Source of the DNA: Pyrrhoderma lamaoense
Lineage: Eukaryota > Basidiomycota > Agaricomycetes > Hymenochaetales > Hymenochaetaceae
Direction of reading: 5' to 3'
DNA: 64,000 nucleotides
Assembly: GCA_002794735.1 (NCBI GenBank)
Contig: NBAZ01000010.1
Location: forward strand, 434,001 to 498,000
Shown: in pieces, positions 39,316-51,703 of the stretch
Numbering within the stretch: the first letter of the stretch is position 1
How the letters are laid out: the number at the start of each line of letters is the position of its first letter
Notes under the pieces: generated by a model
Seen by the model: only the letters and a program-made list of their open reading frames with translations
Told to the model about the DNA's origin: nothing
Database searches by the model: none
Translations under genes and position numbers: made by a program

Positions 39316-39587
39316 TTTACCCTGAAGAGATGGAAGGGGAAGTGATGGATAGAGATAGTGGTGGGGGGAAACTGAAGAGAGGGTGTCGACCGACTTTGGA
39401 GAAATAAATTTCAAGCAGAACGTTTCCCACGAGGACTGTGATTGGGCAGCACCTCAATCGCATGTTCCTAACACGTTCTCTCTTGCTTTTTTCACTCTTC
39501 ACTACTAGTAGTCTTCTCTCTAGAGGCTCACAGGAAGTACACTCTCAGGCTGTGTATTCACCTGAGCCTTAGTAGACTTGGGAGAAA
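39316..39587. promoter_or_regulatory. Divergent promoter
   Basis: 272 bases between adenosylhomocysteinase (-) and the gene at 39588 (+); both must be driven from here. Contains an ACTAGTAGTC-type segment near 39502-39512; no factor site assigned. Confidence 0.4.
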
Positions 39588-40193
39588 ATGAGCGATCTCC
39601 AACAAGATCTCAAGGTTCCATCAAAAGTTCATACCGGTGTCTCTTCAAATGAGGAAACAAAACCATGCCAGATTCAAGAGATACTACAACATATCTGTAC
39701 TCTGGAAAAGTCCAAGCAAGGTACAACTCCCGAAATCCATTGTTATCCCATCCCACGAATTTTTAGAATGTAAGTACCTTGAACCTTACCTTTTTACTCT
39801 TCACAACCCGTCGGATAACATACCATATTGGGTTAATAATTCAAAAACAACAAAAATATGAATTTGTTTTAACAAAAACAAAATTATCACAAATCACTAT
39901 TAATATTATAGATGCCCCAACCAGCCTGGGTAGAAATTACTCGCTCGGTGACTATCGATTCTTCCACACAGGATGTTATTCTTCCTCCAGATGCCAAGTA
40001 AGTGTGCCACCTCCCTTTGCTCACACTTTTTTCTTGGTTTTCAAACTCTTGAAATTGACTCTCCCCGAACTTTTAACATTAACTTGGACTGATGTCCGGA
40101 CACCACCCCATCACCTTGGCTCTGTTTGGACGCCCGCCCCTTAATCCGGATTTCGATATTCTCCCCGCCGATGCATTATATGTGCGTGTATAA
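39588..40193 (+). CDS. Hypothetical small conserved protein, about 124 aa
   Basis: Exon 1, 39588-39769, starts MSDLQQDLKVPSKVHTGVSS and ends CYPIPRIFR. Exon 2, 39912-39997, reads CPNQPG then, after a missing G at 39928-39930, VEITRSVTIDSSTQDVILPP. A third coding block at about 40088-40193 reads SGHHPITLALFGRPPLNPDF then DILPADALYVRV and stop. The block order (CP..P.VEIT, then LPPDAK, then LALFGRPP and DILPADAL) looks conserved and coherent, but I do not know its function. The first intron is standard. The second has a perfect GTAAGT donor (39998), but no AG exists before the third block; the junction in the right phase would be GG. Further 3' exons are possible. Confidence 0.5.
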
Positions 40194-41187
40194 CGGTATG
40201 GCTTATGGATTGTCCATCACCATCATACTCGATTATATATCCGGTCTCGAATAAAAAGAACTCTTTTCCCAGAGGGTAAGCCGTGGTGGGCTATTACTAA
40301 ATATCAGGATGGCCGCGAATAATTATGATGATACAAAATACCCTTCTTAACGTGAAAAATCATCAGAAAAAAACCACTCCTCCTTAATCTTCTTTACGTG
40401 ATACCAGAGAGAGAGAAAAAGAAGACAAAAACGAAACAAACAGAGTTATATGCTTACGTGTTTTGATGAACCTTTTTGTTTGTTTGTTCAATGATTTACT
40501 TCCTCCTGTGCTTGCCAGCGAGGACCCGTAAATTCCTACATCGAGACTAGTGATCATCAGAAACGACCTTGCGCAATCTCCTGATACACTAAGCGGACTG
40601 CGAGTGGTTCCCTGCGATCCAATTCTTATTAAAGTTGATCTCGTTCACTTAATTTACCCACGTATTAATAACTTCACTGCAATCTGTAGTTTTCCAGTCC
40701 TGACTCATTGATGCGAGTATGGGATTTTTTTAGGACTTAAATTAGTTGGTGATGTGTAGACAATAGACGACTAATTTGGGTATAGAAAAGAATGCTAATT
40801 CCTCGTGATTATTCCTAGATATACAAGTACAGAGCAGAAGGTATTATGATCCGATGAAATAAGCTATGCGTAAACATGATGAAAGCTGGTGTAACACTGC
40901 GAGTAACGACAGAGAAATGTAGATGCAGATACAACAAAGAAAAAATAAATGCATGTTTGAAGGGAAGTGGAATGACATCAGTATAAAGATAAGATAGAGT
41001 ATGGGCCCGGTTGGCTTATTCTATGATAATAATAAATATATAACAATCGAATGTAAAAAGCCTATGGCGGACATAAAAGTAGAAGGAAGGCTTATTTGTA
41101 GTGGTGAGTGGCGAAGATGGTGATAGGTCTGAAGGTATTAAACAAAAAAAATGCCGTTTTAGAACTGTCAATAATGATAATTTGACT
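40194..41187. other. Intergenic
   Basis: About 1 kb between a plus-strand and a minus-strand gene. A short frame at about 40520-40583 (RGPVNSYIETSD) after a CCAG acceptor-like site could be a last exon of the upstream gene but does not fit in phase. Otherwise nothing. Confidence 0.35.
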
Positions 41188-42581
41188 TCAAACACGGTGG
41201 CGGTTCCCGTTGCCGCGCTGAAGCTCGGCCTCCCAGCGCTCAGGGCCTTCATTTTCTCGCCATGTACCAGTAAGAGGATCGCGTTCGAAATCTCCATCAC
41301 GATAGCCATAACGTTCTTGAAGTAGACGAAGCAAAGGGTTACGTAGAGCAGGGTCCATCCTCACACTGTCCCCGGTAAGTAGCTACCAACATTGTGCCTA
41401 GCAAGGCTTTCTTCAAACAAAGCTTCGTCTACTGTACAACCACAGTTTAAGGTTCCGGGGGAGCCATACGTGGAGGATATGCACGACGCTCACGTCGAGT
41501 ATCATGCCAAGCGCACAAAGCGTTCCCGGCACGGTTTGGGGAACAAAATTTACGGATACGCGCCTCGGTGCGGCGGTTCCAAGATGCTTCCATTGGTGGT
41601 GATGTCGGTATTGGTCCAGTCGAATTAAGAGACTGGAAAAATAGATGAGGGTCAATATCTGAAACGGATGTGACATGTACAACAAAATGATAGGGCGCTC
41701 ACCTGAGTAAACCTAGATGCATTGACCTCGGACTGTAATTGCTCGACTCGAGCCGTTAGATGATGGTTTCGAGATTCTAATTCACGGGCATAGAGTCTAA
41801 GCTTTTCTAACTCGTCATCCGGAGAAGAGTAAACAGACGGAGGTGATGGAGTAGTTGGCAATGGTAGCGCCATAGTTGGAAAACCAGTGACATTATTCGC
41901 AGGAGCTGATTGAGGGTATGCTTGCGAAAGCACCATGTTTGGAGATGAGTGAATGCCCGTGGTCGATGATGATCTTTGAGGGTAGTATCGGCCTCCATTG
42001 ACCGAGTGTTGAGCATAAGGAGAGTGGGCCATGCTCAAGTCTTGTATGCGGACAGGTGGTGAGTATGGCGAATGAAGACCGGAAGTAATATTGAGATTGT
42101 CAAAGGGGAGAAGAGGAAGTTGAGCAGGAGAATATAAATTGTGTGAGTTTTCTGAGACGCTCGTCACGGAATCGGATATCCCCATATCCCAATGCAACAG
42201 CGATTCCCTTTTTTGATTTGACTGATTTGAACCGTCACTAGATGGGGATGAATTTGAAGACTGCTCCGATGAGTTTCTCGGACGTTGTGAGGTGGAGGCT
42301 GTGTCCATCGCACTGCTTAAACCTGACACCGGGGACCGACAGGGAAGCGAAAATTCGCTTGGTGTCATCGTTCGAATTGGTCCTATTCTTGCCACGCGCT
42401 GAAAATCTAATCAATGACGTTGTACAAGCCAATTACACGAGTAGCAAACCTGTGGAATACCGTCTTCATAAATGTCTGGCTCCCCGTTCCTCTGAAACGG
42501 AGATTGTAACATGAGCTGCTGCCTCGGGTCGTCCCAATTGTTCGTAAAATGTATATGCGCAGACTGCGACAAGCTTGTCAT
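41188..42581 (-). CDS. Unknown Ser/Pro-rich protein with coiled coil and conserved C-terminal block
   Basis: Exons 42450-42581, 41703-42398 and 41188-41632, about 424 aa. The N-terminal two thirds is Ser/Pro/Gln/Tyr-rich and disordered, as in nuclear regulators. A coiled coil follows (DDELEKLRLYARELESRNHH, then LTARVEQLQSEVNASRF). The C-terminal domain has FCSPNRAGNALCAWHDTRRE, LNCGCTVDEALFEESLARHN, RMDPALRNPLLRLLQERYGY and DGDFERDPLTGTWREN. The Cys/His/Trp content suggests a compact metal-binding or protein-binding module. Such blocks occur in uncharacterised basidiomycete proteins; a transcription-regulator role is inference only. Single bases are missing in G runs (coding strand) at 41456-41457 and 41370-41373. 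Phases agree otherwise. Confidence 0.7.
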
Positions 42582-44865
42582 TATGTATAATGATTATTGT
42601 GGTATTTTCGATAATTATACGAGGTATCCGGATCTGAGTTATAGATCCCTAGAGTATTTGGCCTTTTAAAGGATTGGAAATGCAACCTAGTTGCTGATTA
42701 TAAAGGGAGAATGATACAGTAGACTCAAAAAAACTTGGGAAATTAGTATGTGAGGATGGAAGTGAAGGTGAGTGCTAGTAGTCGCGCAGTGGAGATACGA
42801 CCCTGGAATATATGAGCTGAGGAAAGCTCCAAGCGAGCGTTTTGGTTCCTTAAGAATGGAATCCTCAAGCAACGGGTTTGAAGCAGTGCTGGGAGGAAGA
42901 ACAACACAAAGTTGTAGTGAACAGTATGTGATGACGACAGAATTGTTGTCGGAGAAGATGGGAGAATGAATCCGGCAGAGGAAGACGCTACGAAGATATC
43001 TTAACAAAAGGATTATTCATCTGTCTGTTGACCAGCTCGGTCTCAACGGAAAGAAGGTAACACAACGGCTGCTTGGCAATGACAAGATGGCAGCAGAGCA
43101 GCACTGCCGTATTCAGAAGATGGGTAACGCACGCGATGATCAAGGAGAGGTAGTGAGGAAACAAGATCTACTTCCAGGGTTCAACTCCTCTAGACATGAG
43201 AGTTTACTGCCCCGCCACAGGGAACCATAGTGTCAGGACCTTGGACATTTTCATACGTAGTATCTGCATGTTGTATACGAGGATCATGATTACTTACGTT
43301 CTACATGAGACCAGAAAGTGCGCCATCATCGGCTAGACTTTTGTGATGGGATCTCTCAGGAAAGGGGCCTTGAAGCTTAAAAGTGGTAGCAGGCACTCAG
43401 AGTATCCTAAAACAATCTGGGAATGTATTAAAAAGATAAATTGATGATGATGGAAAGGCATCATGCATACCTATTTAAAACAGGCGTCCAGTAGAAAATC
43501 GTTCATATCGATGTTTGCGGGACAAGGTCTGAGTTTTAAATGAACCTTGGCTTGAAATGCATAGACAAGGAACAGTACAGATGAACGATGAAAAATAGAG
43601 GGGAGCCATTCGGATCAGAGAAGACATTACACAAGTATCCAACATTGATGAGCGCTCAAAGAGTCGTAATGGTTCCGACTTTATCAAACCCTCTCTCACG
43701 AGCAGTTATTTAATCTGTTCCAATCAAGAATTTAAGAATGAGTTGGTTCTCTTTTCTATCAAAAAATATCAAAAATGTCACGTGTTTAATATATATATGG
43801 TAATTGTAAGATTTATTCATGTAACAAATATTGTTCCCAACATCTGAACATGAATCTCAAACAGAGGTTGAAAATTTGGCATACTCCAAATTCATCTCTG
43901 GTCATATCAGCTCACTTGTCGGATACAAGACCAATGAAGTCCGAATTAATCACCTTTATATCGTATATTTCTTTGTACCTTGTCCGACTATAATGCTTTT
44001 TACTTGAAGGTTTAATCTCTGATATAGTAACACATTGTGGTGTATAGGTCATCATTTCTTTCTGATGTTCTTCCCATTTTACCCTTGATGTCCACAGATA
44101 CCCAGCTCTTCACATCTTCCAGTCCGCTACCATTACCCGAACGTCTTTTTACTCACCGAATAACACACGTACTCCGAAGTTCTTGTTATTTGAGTTATAC
44201 TTTTTGCCGTGCCACCCGTGATTATTTGAACCACGGTCATCCACATCAGTAGTAAAACTATGTGACTGGTCAGCTTCTTGATATGCTTCATGGTGATACG
44301 TATCAGTCTGAATCTCGATCGTCGGTGAGTTGACCTTATGCGCATCTGCCATTATCATAACAGCCACAATTATAGAGAATTTATCTACAACTGCCTGTTA
44401 TCACACCTCCCTTATTTCTATCTACATATAGAGCTATCTACTGTCCTATTTACATCAAGGGACTTATTTATTTAGCTTCACAGCCTATCCAAACTTCCAA
44501 TATATGGAATGATGTACTACCCACTTCATTCATAGACCAAGCACTGAGACCTCATTAATTCGAAATGCATGGCGACTTCTTGCAACGCTGATTTCTGAAG
44601 TAAAGACGCTAGAAATTCACATTGTCTTAAGCGTTCGATGATACTGAAAAAAGGGCCTGTTGTTATTTGATCAAATGCTGTGCGCTTTGAAAGCCTGTCT
44701 CAACTCTACTTCACATGGTCCCTCGTCCCCCGCAGGGATTGACGTCCTCGTGGCGAGGATGAAGAGGTAGCGCTCCCTTAGCGTCAGAAGCCAGCATAGA
44801 GAAAAAAACTATAGGTGGTAGTCCTCTAGCTTAGCCTGAAGGAGACACGAAATTGATATTTCGCG
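42582..44865. other. 2.3 kb gene-poor region
   Basis: Upstream of the minus-strand gene at 42581. Only short frames without domains on either strand (for example 43475-43699 and 44133-44367). Probably promoter and unrecognised transcript ends. Confidence 0.35.
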
Positions 44866-45198
44866 ATGAACAATTACGAAATTCCGTCTTGGTTGCCAAA
44901 GACTCGGAAGACACCTTTGGATTTTACTCAAGTTGGACATCAAAAGCAGAGTGACGTTAAGTTGTTTGCAGATTTATCGACAAGAATCCGATATTAGAAG
45001 GAACCGAATATTCTGAGAAGTTTCGTAATTTTCGATCCATTACTTAGACGGTCACCGCAGCATTATCAATATTATACAGTGCTCGGTATATTGCTTAGTT
45101 CAGCCGGAAGCAACTCTTCCTATACAAACCGGTCTTCGGCGATTAGAGCTGGTAAATCTTTGGTAATAGCGGGTAATGATAACGAAGTAGAATCCTGA
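44866..45198 (+). other. Open frame of 110 codons with one internal TAG
   Basis: Starts MNNYEIPSWLPKTRKTPLDF; the single TAG is at 44995-44997, and reading stays open through FVIFDPLLRRSPQHYQYY to a TGA at 45196. The TAG lies in an acceptor-like ATTAG, so an intron could remove it. A further plus-strand frame around 45441-45618 (SAPQVDLRSFVTRSKGW) lies antisense to nothing known and may be a later exon. No family recognised. Confidence 0.2.
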
Positions 45199-45700
45199 AA
45201 AGTAGTTATTAACTTTGTGACCCTGGTGGAGGATAAAAATGTTTCCGTTCTAAAAGAATCATGTAAGCATTCCTGTCGAGTAAAGATTTAAAAGAAGAAC
45301 TCATATATTACCCGGAAATTCAATAAGTTACCGGAACGGAGGTCGCCACCTATCAAGAACTACACTTTGCTTGGAGGTGCACATAACATTGGCTGTATGA
45401 AAAGATATCTTGGAAAAGGTATTGAAATGAAATAGAATTAAACATGCTCCATATGCCGAATCCGCGCCACAGGTTGATCTGAGGTCGTTTGTTACTAGAT
45501 CTAAGGGGTGGAATAAAAATGTCGGTAGTGTGTGCAAATCCTCAAATGAGACACCATCTGACCGAACACATTCAAGATCCTCAGGTCTGTTGCGGAAGAG
45601 AGGCTACCGAGTATATGGATATGGTAATCTTTGTTTTTTTTCAAACCTGACTTTATTGAGAATCGAGATGAATGATAAATACACCATATGGAAATGTGTG

Positions 45701-46816
45701 TTACACATATGTAGAATAGTCAATCTTCCCCCTTTCTCAACTGCCTAAAAAAACACAACAACGGTCATTATTAATGACTGTTTTAAACCATATGATATAA
45801 CTTTGCTACGTACCCTCTTATATGCAGGACTTCATTGCAAGTTGAAACATAGTTTATTACAAGATAAATCAATGTTTGAAACGAATGTTTTTATGACTTA
45901 AATCTGATAACATACCGATCATGTACTCTTTGTACGTATTCCCTTATCTTAATTCCCGTATCTTGGCTATTTGATTGTAAGAACTCCAAAGGGAAGAACA
46001 TCATGAAGTCAGCAGACGTTGGTTCGGTGGTATTTGCAAACCATCCCGTGCTTGATTTTGCTAATTGAGCCTCTACCTTCGTTCGATAAACGATGTAGAC
46101 GATTTGATCCAACATTAGTATGAGATACGTAGTATACTATCGAGGGACTTTGAACAATACCCACAAATTCCTCCTGAGTGCTCAGACGTGGATTGATGAA
46201 GAAATGTATAAACGCGAAGCATAACAAGAATACAATCGGTCGCACAAAGAAAGGTGATCGACTTGGAACAACTGAGAAGATAAATCTGTTCACCAAAAGT
46301 GGCATAAGAGTACCCTCCGGATAATGCGTGACTATTCTAGTTGTGAACAAAGTGTATAAGGAATAAAATGAGATAACAAGGCAGGCTTACAATATGTGTT
46401 ATCAACCCATTGTGACTTTGAAGGTTTCAGATTTTCTCTTCCGTATTTTGATATCAAGTACTCTTTATAATTTATAAACAGGGAAGAAGAGATTAAGTAT
46501 AGGTCGTTGCTAGAGAAATTTTCTTTACTTGCCAACAATAGCTCCGCTTTCTGCAATTGTGGTGTCACCATCTGTCAAAATTGGTATTTTGCCTAGAGGG
46601 TGTACTTTTTTTAGTTCCTCTGGGGCAAAGAAATCATCACCCCTTTGATATTCCTTAATCTCATACTGAAGCTCAAGCTCTTCCTATTTGATAAGCAAGG
46701 TGCAAGTATCATGTAGCGTTCCGAAAAGAGAAATGATTGAATCATACGAGTAACCAAAGAATTCTCAGAGATCGGGTATTCTTGATGTGATAGATAACGA
46801 CTCCTCGCTGTGACAT
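45701..46816 (-). CDS. Glutathione S-transferase, 7 exons
   Basis: Exons 46748-46816, 46533-46683, 46391-46462, 46161-46331, 45916-46072, 45814-45829 and 45701-45744, 226 aa. The thioredoxin-like domain has IYHIKNTRSLRILWLLEELE, VHPLGKIPILTDGDTTIAES and GAIVEYLISKYG: the cis-Pro of KIPIL and the Glu/Ser of the glutathione site are present. The helical C-domain has YPEGTLMPLLVNRFIFSVVP, FANTTEPTSADFMMFFPLEF and PAYKRAVEKGG. This is the fungal Gtt-type GST fold, conjugating glutathione to electrophiles in the cytosol. Intron 2 uses a GC donor (GCAAGT, 46527-46532). Exon 6 has only 16 nt. One base is missing in the five-C run at 45728-45732, near the C-terminus. Confidence 0.88.
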
Positions 46817-47735
46817 ACTTGGATTCAGCCAGTAGGTTCTCTTTCCTACCGACAACCAGTCAGTTATGCTACAGATGATATAATTTGATATATGACTATA
46901 GAGAAGACTCTAGTGGTCAACAACGACGCGGTTGATGATCGGCGGCCAGATGATAGCACTTACATAAGTTCATATTTATATAGTCAAGGCTCAGTTCTCG
47001 CTAACCGATCCGAGTTTGAATGTTATTTTCAAACTTTGTTATATTTTTCGCATCTACTCTTGTGGAATCACAGATATCGGATTCCGATAATTAGGGTAAC
47101 TCGCCTCTCAGCCTCTAAGTGTTAAACAGAAGGGTAGGATACGCTAATCAGAACGGATGCGGTGAAGAACCAGGTTTTTGTGAAAAAATGAATAAAAAAG
47201 AAACCGTGAGTCAGCCACATCAGTCTATCAAGCCTTTGTACTCCTTTCCCTTTTGATTTACTACCCCTTTCCCTCGTGATCCCCATACGATCCTTCCTCT
47301 CTTCTCTTCTACCCTGATTTTCTAGCACGGTGATTTATCGTATTTCAATTCCATCTGAACATTGAAGCATCAGACTTCTTACATGCAACTAAAACTTCTT
47401 AGTAGCATTCTCCCTTCTGCATCAAAGCTCCAGAAGGCCTGCCACCTGCCACAATCAATATCTTTCTACCCCTTTCAAAAGCTTCCTATGCTTCACCTAC
47501 GCAGCTACTGTCAAATTGTGAGAATAGCCGCAATTGATCCCATCTCTGATCGAAGTATCAAACCAATTAATGAAGAAGAGAACTAAGAAAGCTTTGAGTC
47601 TACCTACTTAATCTATCTTAGATCGGACGGAGGGTCCCGATGCCTTGGGAGATTGAGTTTTAGATACACGTATCGAAACAAGGAAGGGGGAGGAGGCACC
47701 CGGAATACATCATCCTCCGAAACACTAGTCCATAC
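46817..47735. other. Intergenic
   Basis: Contains the GST promoter. Frames at 46892-47125 (+), 47122-47328 (-) and 47362-47586 (+) show no domain. No feature supported. Confidence 0.35.
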
Positions 47736-48245
47736 CTCAAAACTTTCGGTGTATAATTATTGAATATTAGTAACAAAGCACCCTCATATCCACGTGCGGC
47801 TTTATCGTGAAGGACACTAGCAACGTATCCCTTGCTTAGATCCTCGCTGGAAGATAGATAGTTGCTGGCCCACTGAGATGGATAATTGATCGTACACTGA
47901 TTGTCTCTCAAGTCCGTTGTAATCTCACAACAACACTATTACGATCAGTTTTAGATATCTCCGGCATTGCTATTATATGCATATAGTAGCGATAACTTGA
48001 TATTCTATAGATACGTGTCCGATAGCCAATCCGTCAGGCATGGATAGCTAGGCCCCATACTTTATTATGATCGATGAGCAAAGGGTCTCGCAATGAACTT
48101 TGTACATGTAATTTGAAACTCACTTTCCAGTAAAAAAAAGTACACCACAAGATCTTTGACGAAATTGATGCTTCGATCATAAATCAAATTATACAGTGCT
48201 TTTATCCTGTCTTTAGTTCCAGGCTTAGGAGTTCTTATAGACAAA
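47736..48245 (-). other. Tentative coding exons, unknown gene
   Basis: Two minus-strand blocks end at good splice donors. 48124-48245 reads LSIRTPKPGTKDRIKALYNL and FVKDLVVYFFLLE, then GTGAGT. The second (47736 to about 47920) reads DLRDNQCTINYPSQWASNYL, then SKGYVASVLHDKAARGYEGA, ending at GTATGG. Further minus-strand frames upstream (48350-48450, RPRLISITSDLHESF) might belong. No family identified; the pieces are not joined with confidence. Confidence 0.3.
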
Positions 48246-48591
48246 CTGACAATCAAGAAAGAAAGATGTGATGATAAATATTAAGAGCTAGGATCCGTAA
48301 GGCTGACTATTCAATGTCTTCGATGTGGCTGAAATAAAGTGCAAATTTTAGACTTCAAAATATATGAGCATGTGCTCGTTTGTTAACAGAGATAACCTGA
48401 AGGATTCATGTAAATCGCTCGTGATCGAGATGAGCCGAGGCCTTATCTTACTAAATAGTATAAAAATATAGAACATAGAACTCTGTAAGGAAAACTGAAT
48501 TATAAAAAATGGTAGAAACGAGGTTGTGCTCAGAATTTGCTTTTCCATTTTCTCGTATAATAAACTAATCATACAATATTATTGCGCCGAC

Positions 48592-48873
48592 ATGGACCCC
48601 ATGACTGCAGTTAGTAGCTCGACTCCAGCAACGTCCTTTGCCTACGGCTCTGTGTCATGTTTTATGTCCTTATTCGTTTTGATTCTCCTTTTCTTAACCA
48701 AAATTAAGGGGAAAGGTAAGTTACGAACAAGGAAGAAAGGACAAGGAGAAAAGGGTGTAAGGAAGACAGGGGTATCACCACCTCTAATGTCTACCTCCTT
48801 CGATGATCTTCTCTGGTAACTACTAACCATGAACCTAGGATTTACTTCTTTTATTTCAGGTTCTACTAGATAA
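48592..48873 (+). CDS. Tentative single-pass membrane microprotein
   Basis: Spliced model 48592-48715 plus 48860-48873 (GTAAGT donor at 48716, TTTCAG acceptor), 46 aa: MDPMTAVSSSTPATSFAYGS, then a hydrophobic stretch of about 18 residues (FMSLFVLILLFLTK) and a short basic tail KGKGSTR. Read without splicing, the frame runs to 48819 and gives a 75-aa protein with a longer Lys/Arg-rich tail. Either way it would be a small type I-like membrane protein without a cleavable signal. Support comes from the perfect splice consensus and TM-like composition only. Confidence 0.35.
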
Positions 48874-49695
48874 GGCTACCAATGACGACAGATCAGTAGG
48901 TAAGATGCCATGGCACCCACTCACTATTCTCTACTTCAAGTTTCATCGCTTTCAATCCACACTCTAGAAAATACTCCACTGAGTTTGATATGATGACCTC
49001 CACTTTCCCCTATCGACACACTTTGTTTAGTCCGTATCGGTCCGAAGAGGCTACGAGGCGTTTTCCATCACTCTAAGACTGATTATCATCAAAACAATAA
49101 CAGTCACGGTGTCTATGATATACATAGCGTCTTGTTATCAATGACGTGAGTGGGATTGAGGCATCGGCGGAAACAGGTTTTACTACTCTAAGAAAATGTA
49201 TATTTTTATATTTTGTTCTAGTCAATGATGATTCTATTGAACATCACCGCTCGTCTAGAAGAGAGACCTACGCTTAGACTAGGTAAGGTGGGAGAAAGAG
49301 AAAATATAAGCGAAGCTATAGTTTCAAGTGGTAAGACCCTGCTGATGCTCATGCGTAGTCTAAGCTATCGTGCCTTCTAGGCCACTCTTTAGCTGAAACT
49401 AATGACTATTTATGAAGCTTACTTGAAAAAAATAAGTCACTCGGTGCAATACCGAAAGCCGACGCAATAAACAAGTCCAAACAATAGCTCAGCCACATAC
49501 AAATTCATATTCATACCCAGCTCAACGAACCTTACAAGATCTTACAAGACCTGGATGCAGTATCCGTAGTAAGTACTTTCCTACTTACACCGTACGTCGC
49601 TACGCAGTATAGAAGTCCTTTCAATATAACCCTGACAAATATATAAATAACGGGAGGGACAACACACAGCTTCAAACGTGGGCGCTCGCTTTTCA

Positions 49696-50021
49696 ATGAT
49701 TTTTTTTACTCATTCGGAGTCAAACGCCGTTCGTCAGACTGGTGAGTAGTATTGGCTTGCTCTAGCCTCGTACCATATGATATGATATCATTATCCTATC
49801 ATGTTCGACCTACATCCTTAGCGTCGCTCAACAACGTCTCATCGTCACTCCCATCGGACACTCAATCCCGCCAGTGCCACCGTCCAGGTACCCCACTACA
49901 CCTACATCCTCATTCTCGCACACCATCTCATAGCTCACCGATATATTTACTACAGTCACTACAATCACCGTCTATATCGAGTAACGGGCATCATCACTGC
50001 TCAGAAGAAACAACGCTCTAG
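49696..50021 (+). CDS. Tentative Ser/His/Pro-rich small protein
   Basis: Exons 49696-49741 and 49822-50021 (GTGAGT donor, CCTTAG acceptor, 80-nt intron), 81 aa. Starts MIFFTHSESNAVRQT. The rest is Ser/His/Pro/Leu-rich low complexity (PGTPLHLHPHSRTPSHSSP) without a domain. Accepted only because donor, acceptor and phase fit. It could be chance. Confidence 0.3.
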
Positions 50022-51703
50022 ATAAAACAACTCTCACTATCTCTCTTCTATCACCCATTGAAAAAAAGTACTAGTGCTAGTAATGGTGATGATAAGTAAC
50101 CCTTATCTAGTATCTGTAGCTATACTCATCCTTTTTACTGTTCTCCTGCTTGTCTGGCGCAGGATCCATTTGTCGGTCTGTCTGTCTATCCCTACAACAC
50201 GTAAAGTTGATCAATCAATACATCAATCATCTATACCACGCGCCCAAAGAGAAGAAAACAGACCAAAACGAAACGAAATACAGGTGTAGGATGAAAAGCA
50301 CTGTATAGCGTTATGTTACCTGATTTGTTAAATGCTATGTTCACGTTGATATCCGATGGAGAGAGTCGGATGACTATAGTTGGAACGAGTATCCGTGCCT
50401 GTGTATATGTGTGTTCGCGTGTGAGAAGGGAGAGAAAATAGAGACTCGTATAGCATTTTTCTCTACTTCTTTGTTTCAACTTCTATGCTGCGTTATAATG
50501 CATTGTATGATTTGAACCAAGTTTATCTTCCCTACTCAACAATAAACGGCTCAACAAAAAAAAAGAAAAGAAAGCAAAATTACAAAGTAAGACCACTCAA
50601 TAGATGTGCGAGAACCGTGAAAAACGATATATGTACATGACTTCTGATCTATATCACCCCATCCAACATTGTAAAACGCTAGGAGCTAGGAGTTAAGAAC
50701 TATTACTACCAACGAGCTAAGAGATAGATTACGACTACTCAAGCACTTTAATTTATAATAGACATACGCAGAACATAGAATTGAAGTATCCATACCAAAG
50801 AAGATCCCGGACAGAGTTATAAATATAATTATCTACCACTTTTGTCTTTGTTACCCGAAGCGGGCGGGGATTCCCCAAGTTACATTGCATGAATTCATAT
50901 AAATTTACATATTCATGTACGCTTATTTGTATTTGTATGGTTGTATTTGTTCAGAGTCTAACTAGAATGAGAGAAATGAAAGATCGGAAGGACGAAAAGA
51001 AAAGGTAGGTGGGTACAATGCATATTAATACCTGATACTGTACCGGAAACAAAGATTAGATTGAGGCTGAACTCTATCCAGTCGGCTATTTTGATGTTCT
51101 CATTATCTATATGGCTTATTGTCGGTGAGAGTATCAAGACGACGTTTGACAATCAATCTCCATCTATTTCTCTAGAAACAAACAAATAGATAGATATAGA
51201 CGGCGAGTGTGAACGTGCGCGAACATATTTAGACTAGAACTTCTCTTTTCTTTCTTCTTTTCTTCTCCCTATACTACACAAGATAACAACGACACGATAA
51301 ACAACGAACAACGAACAACAACAGCAACAGACAAAAAGAAACCAGGATTGTTGAAACAAGTATGAGAAGAACAGATTTGTAGTATGGAAATTGATTATAT
51401 ACGTGCGAACGTCACAAAGTAAGGTGATAGAAGGAGATAGCTGGTAGAGAGGTAAAAGGACAAAAACAAGAGATAGGAGAGGCAAAAGAAATAGCAACAT
51501 CATTATCGGACAACATCACCATGATCCATCATCTGGTTCCGCCGGCTAACAACTGGTCCTAACCAGTCAACCACCCATCCATCCTCACACACAAAAAAGA
51601 GCACAAACACCTAGGTAGTAACCTCCATTTTTCTTCTAAGTATAGGAAGCCTCCTCTCTCTTCTCCTGTCCTTTTCTCTCTATGTATGTAGTTTTTTTTT
51701 TCT
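50022..51703. other. Intergenic downstream of ATP-citrate lyase
   Basis: 1.7 kb with the 3' UTR of the lyase gene near 51703. Only short frames. No feature supported. Confidence 0.4.
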
